From JBEIDK01 sp040383485 (GTDB lineage Bacteria; Bacteroidota; Bacteroidia; UBA4408), in NCBI GenBank assembly GCA_040383485.1, contig JBEIDK010000091.1, positions 1-12,701 of the forward strand: a stretch of 12,701 nt of DNA, read 5' to 3'. The position numbers were made by a program, and so were the translations under genes. The notes beneath the pieces are model-generated. The model ran no database searches, was not told where the DNA came from, and worked only from the letters and a program-made list of their open reading frames with translations. Shown here piece by piece: positions 1 to 9,504 of the stretch (the stretch's first letter is position 1; each line of letters opens with the position of its first letter).

Positions 1-170
1 ATTCCTGCGCAGGCAGGAATCTCAATTTGTATTGTTCGCCCAGCTTACTTCGCATATATCAACATTTTTTCTTAAAAATATTTAAAGTACACTTTAAAAT
101 CATGCCATAAAATCTTGATTTTATATGCCATTTTTACTTGTTTTATATTGATTACATCGTCGAAATGACG
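1..170. repeat. Non-coding hairpin cluster, probably a dispersed intergenic repeat
   Basis: No credible gene lies here. Four perfect short inverted repeats follow one another. At 1-20, ATTCCTGC pairs with GCAGGAAT around GCAG; inside it, 4-13 is the palindrome CCTGCGCAGG. At 81-98, TTTAAAGT pairs with ACTTTAAA across 2 bp. At 107-124, ATAAAATC pairs with GATTTTAT across 2 bp. At 158-170, CGTC pairs with GACG. The GC-rich first and last hairpins look like dispersed intergenic repeats of Bacteroidota (from memory, unchecked). On the minus strand the 81-98 hairpin is followed by TATTTTT, so it could end transcripts of the SMC-like gene. The element may continue left of the window. Confidence 0.5.
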
Positions 171-180
171 CGCTAAATAA

Positions 181-331
<151 letters not shown>

Positions 332-334
<3 letters not shown>

Positions 335-2989
335 AGCCACTGCATTTCTTTCACTCACAATTGCATGCAAATTTTCGTTGATATTAATCTTCCCTTTTGA
401 TGGATAGATGAAATAATATTTGTTGAAACCTGGTATTGAATCTGGTGCCGCAAAAATTGGAATGAAGTGATGTTCTTTACAGAAATTCACTAACTCTGGT
501 CTGTTCTGTTTATCAATGGTTGCAACCTCGTCAATAAACAAAGCAATTTTATTTTCTTCGGTGTTTATTGCCAAACGATTGATGATTGCCATGATGATAA
601 TCAAACGAATCATCCTATCTGTACCATCACTTTCTACTTGTTGTGCAAGGTCCACACGCTTTATGCTTCCTTTTGTTTCGAGGTGCAAGCTAATATCGAA
701 CAACTCATCAAAGTTTACTTTACGTCCATTATCCAAATAACTATTTAATGTTTTCAAGTTTTCAGTTTGGTCAAACTCCAACATCAACTGTCCGTTGATG
801 TCTTGTATTTCGCTGATTTGACGCAACTCTAACAAGGTTTTTTTATTGTCATCCAATTCAATGCGCAACGATTCAATATCCGAAATTCGTGTTTGAGAAA
901 GTTTAGTATTGAACTTGTTGTACATGAACTGTTTGAATTCATCATAACGCTTCAACATCTGATACGCAGGATTGGCGAACTGTGTAGAGATACTTGCCAA
1001 TAATCCGTCAATTGATTTTTCCTTATCTTGCAAACAAGCCAATTCATCTTCTACATACTCTATGAATTGTTTTTCGTCAGCAATTGAACTTTTTGTTTTA
1101 TTTTTCAATGCGTCAAACGTTTTGTCTTTATTGAATTTTAAGTCAATAATTTCTTTACGAAGGTTCTCAATTTTGAAGAAAATAATATCTAAACTTTCAT
1201 TGTTTTCATAAGGCTCGGCAATAATTGCAATATCATCGATGCTTTGCTTACGTTGGATGAGTGTAATTTTACGGTCTTCCATTTTACGCTTTCCATCTTG
1301 TAAGCTTTCTAAAAATTGTTGATGCTTTGCAATTTTTTCATTCAATGCATGCAATTCTTTTTCGATTGTGATTTTCTCGTTTTGCTTTTCAAGTGCAGCA
1401 GCTTGCAATGTTTCAAGTTCCTTTTCTAAAGCTGGAATTTGTTTTTGCTTGCGTAACTTTTCTTTAATAACATCTATTTGTTTTTTCAAAGAATCTAATT
1501 GCTTGTTAGCGCTTTCTAAATCCAATGAAATGGTAAGAAGTTGCTCCGCAGCTTTTAGTTCGGCTTTTACTTCTTTTAATTCTTCTTTTAATTCTTCAAC
1601 AGGTTTAAATGGAGCAATAGTTACTCCTTTACTCAAATCAATTTCACCATCAAAAATTTTAAGCGATTTTTTAGTAGTTTTAGAAATTTTCTTTTTGATT
1701 GCAGATGCCGGCAAACTACTTATCTGACTTGAGAAAACAGCATTTAACAATTTGCGGTCTTCAGCATTATCTGATATTTTATGGATCAATAAATTATCGT
1801 AATTCTTAATTTGCTCATTCAAACTTTTTACATCACGGTCAAGTTTTACAATTTTAGCTTCAAGCTGTAAACTACTTAAACCTTGACTTTCGATGGTTGT
1901 GATGCGCGCTTCAATTTCCTTACGCTGCTTATCCAAATTAACGCTTTGTTGTTTCAGGAAAGCAGCATCTTCAAAACTTCTTACTTCACCTAATAGTTGT
2001 TTTTTATCAGCAGCAAGTTTGTATTCGCTTTGTATTTCGTATTCTTTCTGACCAATTTTTCTATTTAATTCTTGTTTTTGTGGTTCAAGTGTTTCATTAA
2101 TTTCATTCACCACTTTTCTTACATCTGTTTCACGATTCAGAATGCTTTCATCTAACTCCGGCAATGCAATTTGATATTGACGATTGAATGCATATTTTAA
2201 ACCAGCTATTACATCAATTTTACCATAATATAGGTTAACAATTTCTCGAAATTGACCAAAATCACTACTTATTGATTTTACATTTTTAATTTCGTCATTA
2301 ATGCGCAATAAATCACTCAACTCTTTTTTATTTTTCTGAGAGAAATTTACCACTTCGTTTTCACGATTATCAGCAATAATTAAACTCTCTTTTAATGTTT
2401 TGTTGGTAATAAGTTTTGAGTTGATTAAGTAGCGGTATACCTTTGAAAAATTATTACTCAAACCATCGGACTTTACAGAATCTTCTAACCAAACTGCAGC
2501 ATCATTCTTGCGCCCGCGTTGATAGATGGTATTGAATACATCACTCTTGCTTTTGAATTGAGTTAATATTACACCAGCGGCTTCTAAACGTTCTTTTACT
2601 TCATCAAATTTTAGCAATCGTTGCTTGCCATCTTCATCATTAAAAAAATGAATTTCGTTAAAGGCTCCATCCATTTTATAATACTCCAAATCGAATTCGG
2701 CATTTCGTTTTACGAGTACGCTGTAGGTTGATGTTTTACTTATTTCAAAAATAATATAGCTTTGGTTTAAGCTTGGAAAGTAATGGTCAATGGTTTCTTT
2801 GTTTCCTTTTCGTCCACCACTAAAACTCATTTTTTGGCCATCAATAACAAATAAAAAGTTAAGGGCATAAATTAAGGTACTCTTACCAATATTATTTGGA
2901 CCAACCAATTGCAAAGAGTCTATATCTTGTAAGTCAATGGTTGCTTTTCCGTAAACTTTTGAATTCAGAATTGTGATTTTGTTCAGCAT
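332..2989 (-). CDS. MukB-like SMC-type coiled-coil ATPase (orphan)
   Basis: An 885-residue ABC-class ATPase of SMC/Rad50 build: N-terminal nucleotide-binding half, long coiled coil, C-terminal half. Visible are Walker A GPNNIGKST (residues 30-38), Lys/Glu/Gln-rich heptads over roughly 290-720 broken near the middle by a non-coiled hinge-like stretch, a divergent signature ESDGTDRM (786-793) in place of LSGG, and Walker B ALFIDE (816-821) followed by the D-loop VATID. The switch region reads IFAAPDS and has no H-loop His; I recall a matching IAAPE segment in MukB, so MukB/MksB/JetC is the nearest SMC branch. There is no CxxC zinc hook. The frame is open to an ATG at 3058, but the ATG at 2989 is preferred: the sequence MLNKITILNSK starts the usual first strand, and a promoter lies inside the longer frame. 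No kleisin or KITE gene adjoins it. A role in DNA organisation, repair or defence is inference. Confidence 0.8.
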
Positions 2990-3012
2990 TTTATCTAATC
3001 GTTTTAAACATC

Positions 3013-3041
3013 CAAAGATAAGTGCAGAAGCTATTGACAAA
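3013..3041 (-). promoter_or_regulatory. Promoter of the SMC-like gene
   Basis: Read on the minus strand, TTTG (3041-3038), 17 bp, then TATCTTTG (3020-3013). The second box is a perfect match to the TAnnTTTG -7 element of Bacteroidota, and the first matches the -33 TTTG. Transcription would start near 3008 and give a leader of about 19 nt before the ATG at 2989. This excludes the upstream ATG at 3058 as the start. Confidence 0.65.
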
Positions 3042-3132
3042 AAAATAGATATTGACAAGAAATTAACAATGCTGAATCATCTAAATTTAACATTTCATAA
3101 ATTATATATGGCGTTTAGCAATAATAGGCTCT

Positions 3133-3140
3133 TATATTTG
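3133..3140 (+). promoter_or_regulatory. -7 promoter box of the DUF4175 gene
   Basis: TATATTTG is a perfect TAnnTTTG box 29 bp before the ATG at 3170, predicting a start of transcription near 3145 and a leader of about 25 nt. The -33 element is weak: GTTTAG at 3113-3118 is the nearest candidate, with short spacing. It probably also serves the downstream polyprenyl synthase gene. Confidence 0.5.
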
Positions 3141-3169
3141 TAATATCATTTTGAATACTTTTTAAGACC

Positions 3170-6100
3170 ATGAACAATATGCAGCAACTCATCTTTAAAA
3201 TTGATGAGTTTATAAAGAAGTACTATAAAAATCAGCTTTTAAGAGGCAGCTTATATGCCATAACAACTTTAGTAGGCTTTTATTTGGTTGTTGCCTTAAC
3301 TGAAAGTGTTGGGCAGTTTGATACTTTTATTCGTTCACTTATTTTTTATACTTTTTTAATTACCTTATTCTCAATCATTGCATACTTCATTGTACTGCCA
3401 TTACTAAAACTTTATAAGTTAAATAAAATTATATCGTATGAGGACGCAGCAAAAATAATTGGGAAACATTTTAAGAATGTTGACGATAAATTGATTAATA
3501 CCTTAAATCTAAATAGTCAAACTATAACCATCAGCGATAATCAAAAACTACTACTTGAGGCAAGTATAAATCAGCGCATTAAAGAATTAAGTCCAATTCC
3601 TTTTACTAGTGCTATTGACCTTTCAAAAAATATTAAATACGCAAAATTTGCTGCCATACCTGTTTCTATATTACTATTATTTTTAATAATTCGTCCCAGT
3701 TTACTTACTGAGCCAACCAAACGACTAGTAAACCATAATCAGTATTTCGAAAAAGAAGCTCCTTTTAAATTCATTATTAAAAACAACAGTTTAAGAACAG
3801 TTCAGAATCAAGATTTTAAATTAGATGTTTTGGTTGAAGGCGACTTGTTGCCCGAAAGTGTTTTTTTACTTGTTAATGACAATGAATACAAATTATCTAG
3901 AAATGATAAAACTAACTTTTTTTACAACTTTAAAAACATTCAACGCAATACACCATTTCGCTTTATGGCAGATGGATTTACAAGTAAAGAATATACTTTA
4001 GAGGCCTTACCAAATCCTATGGTAATAAATTTCGATGTTCAATTAATTTATCCAACTTATATAGGAAAAAAATCTGAAACACTACGTAATATTGGTGATT
4101 TAACTGTTCCATATGGTACTGTTGCTAGGTGGACATTTAATACCAGAAATACTGATGCACTCTCATTTTCATTTGGCGATTCTTCATTAAATATTTTAAA
4201 ACAATCTGCCGATAAATTTCAATATAAATTGCCTCTTTTAAGAAATAGAAGTTATTCCATTAAAACATCAAATAAATACTTTAAAAATAGTGACACTTTA
4301 CCTTATAGCATAACTGTAATTCCTGACCAATATCCAACTATTAATATTGAAGAAAAAATAGATTCATTTTCTATGAAACTTCATTACTTTAAAGGTGATA
4401 TTAAAGATGACTATGGATTTAGTAAGTTAGTTTTTTATTACAAAAAAATAAACGCTGCCGATAGCGGAACATCAAAACCTAAATTTACACCAATAGCATT
4501 TAATAAGCAATCAACATCTAATAAGTTTTTTTATGTGTGGGATTTAAATTTATTAAGCATACAATCTGGCGATGAAATAGAATATTATTTCGAGGTTTGG
4601 GATAATGATGGTGTACACGGTGCGAAAAGTGCAAAAAGTCAAAAACAAATTTATAAAACACTGAGTTTAGAAGAACTAGCAAATAAGGCTGACAAAGCTA
4701 ATGCTGAAACTAAACAAGACATGCAACAAGCTATAAAAAAAGCAAAAGACATTAGTAAGGAATTAGCCGATTTGAATAAAAAGTTACTGGATAAAAAAGT
4801 ATTGACTTATGAAGAAATTAAACGATTAAATGAGCTAACCAAAAAGCAACAAGATTTAGCAAAGAAGGTAGAAGAAATTAAAAATGAGAATCAAAAACAG
4901 AATAATGAACAAAATGAATTTAATAAACCCGATGAAGCTCTACTAGAAAAGCAAAGACAATTGCAAGATATGTTTGAAAGCATTGTACCGCCTGAAATGA
5001 AAGAGAAAATGAAGGAGCTGGAGAAATTATTGCAACAACTGGACAAGGATAAAGTGCAACAAGCTTTAGAGCAAATGAAGTTTGACAATAAAGATTTAGA
5101 GAAAGAGTTAGATAGAACCATGGAGATATTCAAACAAATGGAGTTTGAACAAAAAATGAATAACACCTTGGATAAGCTAGAAAAACTTGCCGAAAAGGAA
5201 GATAAACTAGCAGATAAGAGTAATGAGAAGGAAAGTAAAAAAGAGGACTTAAAAAATGAACAACTTGAGAATGAAAAAAAGTTTGATGAAATAAAAAAAG
5301 ATTTAAAAGAATTGGAAAAGGATGCCAAAGATTTGAGCACCGATGAAAAAGAAATGTTTGATAAGGAACAAGAAAAGAAAGAGGAAGAAATTGATAAAGA
5401 AATGAAAGATTCTGAGCAACAGCTTGAACAAAATCAGAAAAACAAAGCTAGTAAAAGTCAGAAAAGTGCCGCCAAGAAAATGAAGGAGATGAAGGATAAG
5501 ATGCAAGCGGCAATGGATGGAGCAGAGAATGAACAAGAAGAAGAAGATATTCAAGCTTTGCGCGATATTCTCGAAAATTTAATTCATATCAGCTTTGACC
5601 AAGAAGCACTTATTCAAAAAATAAACAAAACAGATGCATATAATCCTCAATACGTAAAACTAACGCAAGACCAGAAAAAATTAAAAGATGATGCTAAGAT
5701 GATTGAAGATAGCTTATTAGCATTAAGCAAACGTCAGCCCAAAGTATCACCTTTTATTAATAAGGAAATTGGAATTATAAACGCAAACATGGAGAGAACA
5801 ATAGCTGCATTAGCTGAAAGGCAAACTCCTGAAGCGGCAAGTAGAATGCAATTTGTAATGACAAGTGAAAATAACTTAGCACTCATGTTAAGTGAAACCC
5901 TTGACCAAATGCAACAGCAACAAGCACAAAGTAAGCCTGGTAGCGGCAAGTGCAGCAAGCCAGGTGGAACTGGGAGTGGGAAAGGTAAGCCAAAGCCGAG
6001 TGCATCTCAAATGAAAAAAATGCAAGAAAAAATTAATGAACAAATAGAGAAATTAAAAAAGCAATTGGATGCTGAGAAGCAAGCCAATAACAAAGGTGGA

Positions 6101-6598
6101 AAAAAACCAGGTGAAAAACCTGGAGAGAAACCAGGTCAAAAACCAGGAGAAACTGGCGCTGGAGCTATGTTTGGAAATAGTAAAGAATTAGCTAAGGTTG
6201 CTGCTCAGCAGGAAGCATTGCGACGTGAGTTACAAAAAATGGGCGATGCACTTAACAAAGATGGCAAACAAGGAAATGGACAATTGCAAAAGATTGCTCA
6301 AGAAATGGAGAAAACTGAAAATGATATTGTAAATAGAAATATTACTCAAGAAACCTTGAAGCGTCAGTCGGAAATAATGACTAGGTTGCTTGAAGCAGAA
6401 AAAGCCGACCAAGAGCGTGACCAAGAAGAAAAAAGAAAAAGTAACGAAGCCGTTACACAACAATATTCAAACCCTAATAATTTCCTAGAGTACAAGCTAT
6501 TGAAACAGCGTGAAGCAGAATTATTAAAAACAGTTTCTCCTGCACTAACTCCTTATTATAAGAATAAGGTGAATGAATATTTTAATTCTATAAAGTAG
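3170..6598 (+). CDS. DUF4175 family membrane protein
   Basis: A 1142-residue protein with the build of Bacteroidota DUF4175 proteins; its molecular role is not established. Order: two membrane segments (about 24-45 and 54-77), a short loop, a third membrane segment (about 160-180), then beta-rich sequence to about 490. From about 497 to 785 it is an almost continuous charged Lys/Glu/Gln coiled coil, followed by a helical part (790-915). A low-complexity Gly/Lys/Pro linker (about 920-996) includes four KPG[EQ] repeats at 979-994. A conserved-looking helical C-terminus has NITQETLKRQSEIMTRLLEA. The start at 3170 fits the promoter; Met4 is an alternative. The next gene follows after 39 bp, suggesting co-transcription. 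Family assignment is by overall pattern, so it is firm for the family and open for function. Confidence 0.8.
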   Translation: MNNMQQLIFKIDEFIKKYYKNQLLRGSLYAITTLVGFYLVVALTESVGQFDTFIRSLIFYTFLITLFSIIAYFIVLPLLKLYKLNKIISYEDAAKIIGKHFKNVDDKLINTLNLNSQTITISDNQKLLLEASINQRIKELSPIPFTSAIDLSKNIKYAKFAAIPVSILLLFLIIRPSLLTEPTKRLVNHNQYFEKEAPFKFIIKNNSLRTVQNQDFKLDVLVEGDLLPESVFLLVNDNEYKLSRNDKTNFFYNFKNIQRNTPFRFMADGFTSKEYTLEALPNPMVINFDVQLIYPTYIGKKSETLRNIGDLTVPYGTVARWTFNTRNTDALSFSFGDSSLNILKQSADKFQYKLPLLRNRSYSIKTSNKYFKNSDTLPYSITVIPDQYPTINIEEKIDSFSMKLHYFKGDIKDDYGFSKLVFYYKKINAADSGTSKPKFTPIAFNKQSTSNKFFYVWDLNLLSIQSGDEIEYYFEVWDNDGVHGAKSAKSQKQIYKTLSLEELANKADKANAETKQDMQQAIKKAKDISKELADLNKKLLDKKVLTYEEIKRLNELTKKQQDLAKKVEEIKNENQKQNNEQNEFNKPDEALLEKQRQLQDMFESIVPPEMKEKMKELEKLLQQLDKDKVQQALEQMKFDNKDLEKELDRTMEIFKQMEFEQKMNNTLDKLEKLAEKEDKLADKSNEKESKKEDLKNEQLENEKKFDEIKKDLKELEKDAKDLSTDEKEMFDKEQEKKEEEIDKEMKDSEQQLEQNQKNKASKSQKSAAKKMKEMKDKMQAAMDGAENEQEEEDIQALRDILENLIHISFDQEALIQKINKTDAYNPQYVKLTQDQKKLKDDAKMIEDSLLALSKRQPKVSPFINKEIGIINANMERTIAALAERQTPEAASRMQFVMTSENNLALMLSETLDQMQQQQAQSKPGSGKCSKPGGTGSGKGKPKPSASQMKKMQEKINEQIEKLKKQLDAEKQANNKGGKKPGEKPGEKPGQKPGETGAGAMFGNSKELAKVAAQQEALRRELQKMGDALNKDGKQGNGQLQKIAQEMEKTENDIVNRNITQETLKRQSEIMTRLLEAEKADQERDQEEKRKSNEAVTQQYSNPNNFLEYKLLKQREAELLKTVSPALTPYYKNKVNEYFNSIK
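6104..6151 (+). repeat. Four in-frame 12-bp repeats coding KPG[EQ]
   Basis: Four consecutive 12-bp units (AAACCAGGTGAA type) code for KPGE, KPGE, KPGQ, KPGE in the linker of the DUF4175 protein (residues 979-994). The unit is a multiple of three, so copy-number change would alter linker length without breaking the frame. Confidence 0.85.
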
Positions 6599-6637
6599 TT
6601 AAAGACATAAGTTTACAAAAAGCTCTATTTTATTTTT

Positions 6638-7609
6638 ATGCAACACATCAAGCAAATATTAAAAGAAGGTATAGAAAAATTTATACAATCAAATAATGGC
6701 AATCCAAAAGAGTTGTATGAGCCTATTAACTACTCTTTGTCACTAGGTGGAAAAAGATTGCGTCCATTTTTGTTGATGCAAGCTTGTGAGGTTTTTGGAG
6801 GAGACATTAATGTTGCATTACCATCAGCATTAGGCATTGAAGTGTTTCATAACTTTACTCTTTTGCATGATGATATTATGGATAATGCCCCTTTAAGAAG
6901 AAACATGCCAACGGTTCATGAAAAGTGGAGCAATAGCATTGCAATTTTAAGTGGTGACACTATGTTTGTAAAATCATATCAATTAATATTGCAAACAAAG
7001 CACGAAAGAGTTATTGAACTTCTTGAGCTATTTAGTAAAACGGCTATTGAAGTTTGCGAAGGGCAGCAATTGGATATGAATTTTGAAACTAGCGATAACG
7101 TTAGAATTGATGATTATCTTAAAATGATTGAACTTAAAACCGCAGTTTTGCTTGCGGCTGCATTAAAAATGGGCAGTATCATTGCAAATGCAAATAAGCT
7201 AGATTCGAACTACATTTACGATTTTGGACTAAATATTGGTATCGCATTTCAACTTCAAGATGATATTTTAGATGTGTATGGCAATATGGAAAATTTCGGT
7301 AAAATGGTTGGTGGTGACATTGCTTGTAATAAAAAGACATATTTATTATTAAAATCAAAAGAACTTGCTAATGATTTGCAAAAAATAGAAATTGATAAAT
7401 GGCTTAACTACAAGGGAAGTGATTTAAGTGCCAAGATTAATGCAGTTAAAGAAATTTACAATGACTTGAAAATTCGTGAGGAGGCTGAAAAAATAATGCT
7501 ATACTATTTCGAAAAGGCTATAGTTGCGCTTGATAAAACTAGTTTAATTGTTGAAAAGAAAAATATGTTAAAGCTTTTTGCTGATGAATTGATGGTCAGA
7601 AGTAATTAA
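6638..7609 (+). CDS. Polyprenyl diphosphate synthase (FPP/GGPP type)
   Basis: A 323-residue trans-isoprenyl diphosphate synthase that condenses isopentenyl diphosphate with an allylic diphosphate in the cytoplasm. It has the substrate-binding GGKRLRP (37-43), the first aspartate-rich motif DDIMD (Asp78, Asp79, Asp82) followed by NAPLRR, and the second motif QDDILD (Asp208, Asp209, Asp212). Length is normal for the family. Phe73 sits five residues before the first motif, a position where an aromatic side chain usually limits chain growth, so a C15-C20 product is more likely than the C35-C40 menaquinone side chain; this is inference. It begins 39 bp after the DUF4175 gene, with no evident promoter of its own, and ends 49 bp before a convergent gene. 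Confidence 0.93.
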   Translation: MQHIKQILKEGIEKFIQSNNGNPKELYEPINYSLSLGGKRLRPFLLMQACEVFGGDINVALPSALGIEVFHNFTLLHDDIMDNAPLRRNMPTVHEKWSNSIAILSGDTMFVKSYQLILQTKHERVIELLELFSKTAIEVCEGQQLDMNFETSDNVRIDDYLKMIELKTAVLLAAALKMGSIIANANKLDSNYIYDFGLNIGIAFQLQDDILDVYGNMENFGKMVGGDIACNKKTYLLLKSKELANDLQKIEIDKWLNYKGSDLSAKINAVKEIYNDLKIREEAEKIMLYYFEKAIVALDKTSLIVEKKNMLKLFADELMVRSN

Positions 7610-7629
7610 ATTCTTAATAATAACTTGAT

Positions 7630-7658
7630 ATTTTACAATGTATCTTTTTCTGTAAAAT
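7630..7658. terminator. Candidate bidirectional terminator hairpin
   Basis: ATTTTACA (7630-7637) pairs perfectly with TGTAAAAT (7651-7658) around a 13-nt T-rich loop. It fills most of the 49-bp gap between two convergent genes and touches the TGA of the minus-strand gene. The stem is AU-rich and lacks a clean U tract on either side, so it would be a weak terminator. Confidence 0.35.
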
Positions 7659-9462
7659 TCAAAATAAATTTTTAATCCTTTCTGTTAATGATTTTGCAGT
7701 TTTCAATTCAATAATTGAATAATAGGTTATGGAATAACTTACCAGTAAAATTGTAATTGAAATTCCAATATTTATCATTACAAGCAAACATTGAGTTATT
7801 ATGTAAAAGTCTTCTCTTCTGTCCGCAGTGAAAGGTATATTACTATAAAGTAACTCTAAATATATTTGAGATAATGTTGTTGTGCAAAGCAAAAAGAACG
7901 CAATGATTAAAAAACTTGATAATACATATACCCCAATGTTTTTTATAAATGAAAAATAAAATAAACTTATTCCTTCTGAGATATTTAGTATAAATAGATT
8001 CTGTTTTATTAATGAAATAGAAAAAGCAATAAATATCCCTGGTAGTAATAATATAAAAATAATTACCGTGAATAAAGTAGGGACTACAAAAATAAGATTT
8101 AATATAATTGACATTAAAAGAGAGTTAATAGCAATTAGTAGCAAACCAGGTTCCGATGGCTTTAATATTTTTTTACCATTATTTAAAATATAACTAACAA
8201 TTAAAAAAACACTTGTAAATAAAATAGTATTAATAATAAAGAGAGAGGAGTTGTTTTCATAATCAAATAGTTCCGTTAATATTTGGTATCCACTAGGGTT
8301 TATTCGGTTAAATAAACTTGTTCTAAAGTAATAAAATACTACTAATGCTATAAGACCTGATACTATTGTAATTTTTGAAATAATCTTAAAGGCATTTTCC
8401 TTAATAAAATAAAATACAAACTTTAATATTTCATTTGATTTATAAATTTCATGCGTATTAAAATTGCTATTTTCAGTTGGATTCAATTTATAGTCATCAA
8501 TTGAAATATTTATAGCAAATCTGTTTTTTATTATTGGATAAAAAATAAAATAAAGCACTATAAATAGTAATGAAACAAATATTAAACTTGCCTTTAGAAC
8601 AGAAGGTGCAAATGTGTAACGTGTTAAAAAACTTTCTATAATTCCTGCAATAACTATAAGTGGTATAATGCCCATTAATAGCTTGAGCCCTTGCCTAGAA
8701 CTTATAATTAGTGATTGCATTCTTGATAAAGTGCCCGGAAATAAAATTCCTTGACCCATAACAATACCAGCACCACCAGCTAAAATAATAGACGAAATTT
8801 CTAATGTACCATGCAACCAAATTGAAAGTAAAGAAGAAATTAGTAATCCTTTTTGAAAGAAATAAAACTGAAATGCGCCAAGCATTATTCCATTTGTAAA
8901 CAAAAAGTAAATTGAACCTAATCCAAGCAATAGCCCACTTATAAAAGTAAGCATAGAAACCTGAATGTTATTTTGAGTAATACGCAAAAACATAGGCAAT
9001 TGACTTTGACTTTTATAAATTGCCATAGGGTCGCCTTTAGCAATGTTAGCCTCTGTTTCAGCAATGTAATTTGCACCTAAAATTTCGGTTGCAAAATCTT
9101 TATTATAGTAAGATGTAACTGCACCAATCAAAAAACAAATTGTGAAAAAAATGAAGGTAAAAATGAGTTGTTTTCGATATTGATAAACAATTAAAGGCAA
9201 TTCTTCTAAATAAAATTTTATAATGAAATTTCTTTTTTTTTTCGCGCTTAGTTTGTATGTTAAATAATACATTTTGAGCCAAATTATTCAGATAAACCCT
9301 TACTGCTCTATTTGGGTAATGCGTGCGTGCGTAAGCAAGGTCATCTGTAATTTGTACAAATAAATTACTTAGTTTTTCAGGGTCTTCATTTCCGTTTTTA
9401 TATAATTCTTCAAATTCAATCCATTTATGTTTATTTTGCTCAATAAATTCTGTTTCACGCAT
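7659..9462 (-). CDS. SpoIIM-family membrane protein, frame broken at an A10 run
   Basis: Related to stage II sporulation protein M, a membrane family common in non-sporulating Bacteroidota; its job there is unknown. Two frames make up the gene. The start MRETEFIEQNKHKW and the cytoplasmic ITDDLAYARTHYPNR are read from 9462 to the run of ten A (plus strand T, 9233-9242). The rest is one base away, open from 9272 to 7659. With one A fewer the joined protein has 600 residues. Membrane segments start at about 98; the family hallmark LHGTLEISS with AGGAGIVMGQ and FPGTLSR is at about 216-247. The SpoIIM part ends near 313; about 285 further residues carry six or so hydrophobic segments, reminiscent of separate membrane proteins next to spoIIM elsewhere. 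Divergent from the RDD gene. Sequencing error, transcript slippage and real mutation all remain possible. The name does not imply sporulation. Confidence 0.75.
9103..9462 (-). CDS. Short unshifted product of the SpoIIM-like gene
   Basis: If no frame change takes place at the A10 run, translation from the ATG at 9462 stops at 9103 after 119 residues. The first 74 residues are genuine SpoIIM-type cytoplasmic sequence; those after KREKKKK are out-of-frame and rich in Phe, His and Leu. I regard it as the 5' part of the larger gene and not as a separate gene. Confidence 0.3.
   Translation of the reverse strand: MRETEFIEQNKHKWIEFEELYKNGNEDPEKLSNLFVQITDDLAYARTHYPNRAVRVYLNNLAQNVLFNIQTKREKKKKFHYKILFRRIAFNCLSISKTTHFYLHFFHNLFFDWCSYILL
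9233..9242 (-). other. A10 homopolymer at the frameshift point
   Basis: Ten consecutive T on the plus strand (A10 in the transcript). The upstream frame reads GAA AAA AAA AAG AAA TTT; the downstream frame reads AAA AAA AAA AGA AAT TTC. Removing one A, or adding two, joins them as E-K-K-R-N-F or with one Lys more. Runs of nine or more A are known sites of RNA polymerase slippage and of sequencing error. Confidence 0.85.
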
Positions 9463-9469
9463 TTTAAAA

Positions 9470-9477
9470 TATCCTTG
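9470..9477 (+). promoter_or_regulatory. Possible -7 box of the RDD gene
   Basis: TATCCTTG matches TAnnTTTG at all but one position and would start transcription near 9482, about 23 nt before the ATG at 9505. It overlaps the 42-bp divergent gap and lies just upstream of the SpoIIM-like start. No clear -33 TTTG is present, so support is modest. Confidence 0.3.
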
Positions 9478-9504
9478 ATTTGTAAATGTATAAAATAATA
9501 TTGT

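Noticed and set aside
4891..5554. Minus-strand open frames rich in Ser, Phe, Leu and Cys inside the DUF4175 gene
   Set aside because: They mirror the Lys/Glu/Gln-rich coiled-coil codons on the other strand and show no protein-like pattern.
9233..9243. dnaX-type -1 programmed translational frameshift at A AAA AAG
   Set aside because: The needed frame is +1; a -1 shift meets a stop codon after four codons.
7659..9462. SpoIIM homologue as a sign of sporulation
   Set aside because: The family is widespread in non-sporulating Bacteroidota and no other sporulation gene is present.
9496..9503. TAATATTG as the RDD promoter box
   Set aside because: Transcription would start after the ATG at 9505, and one position differs from the consensus.
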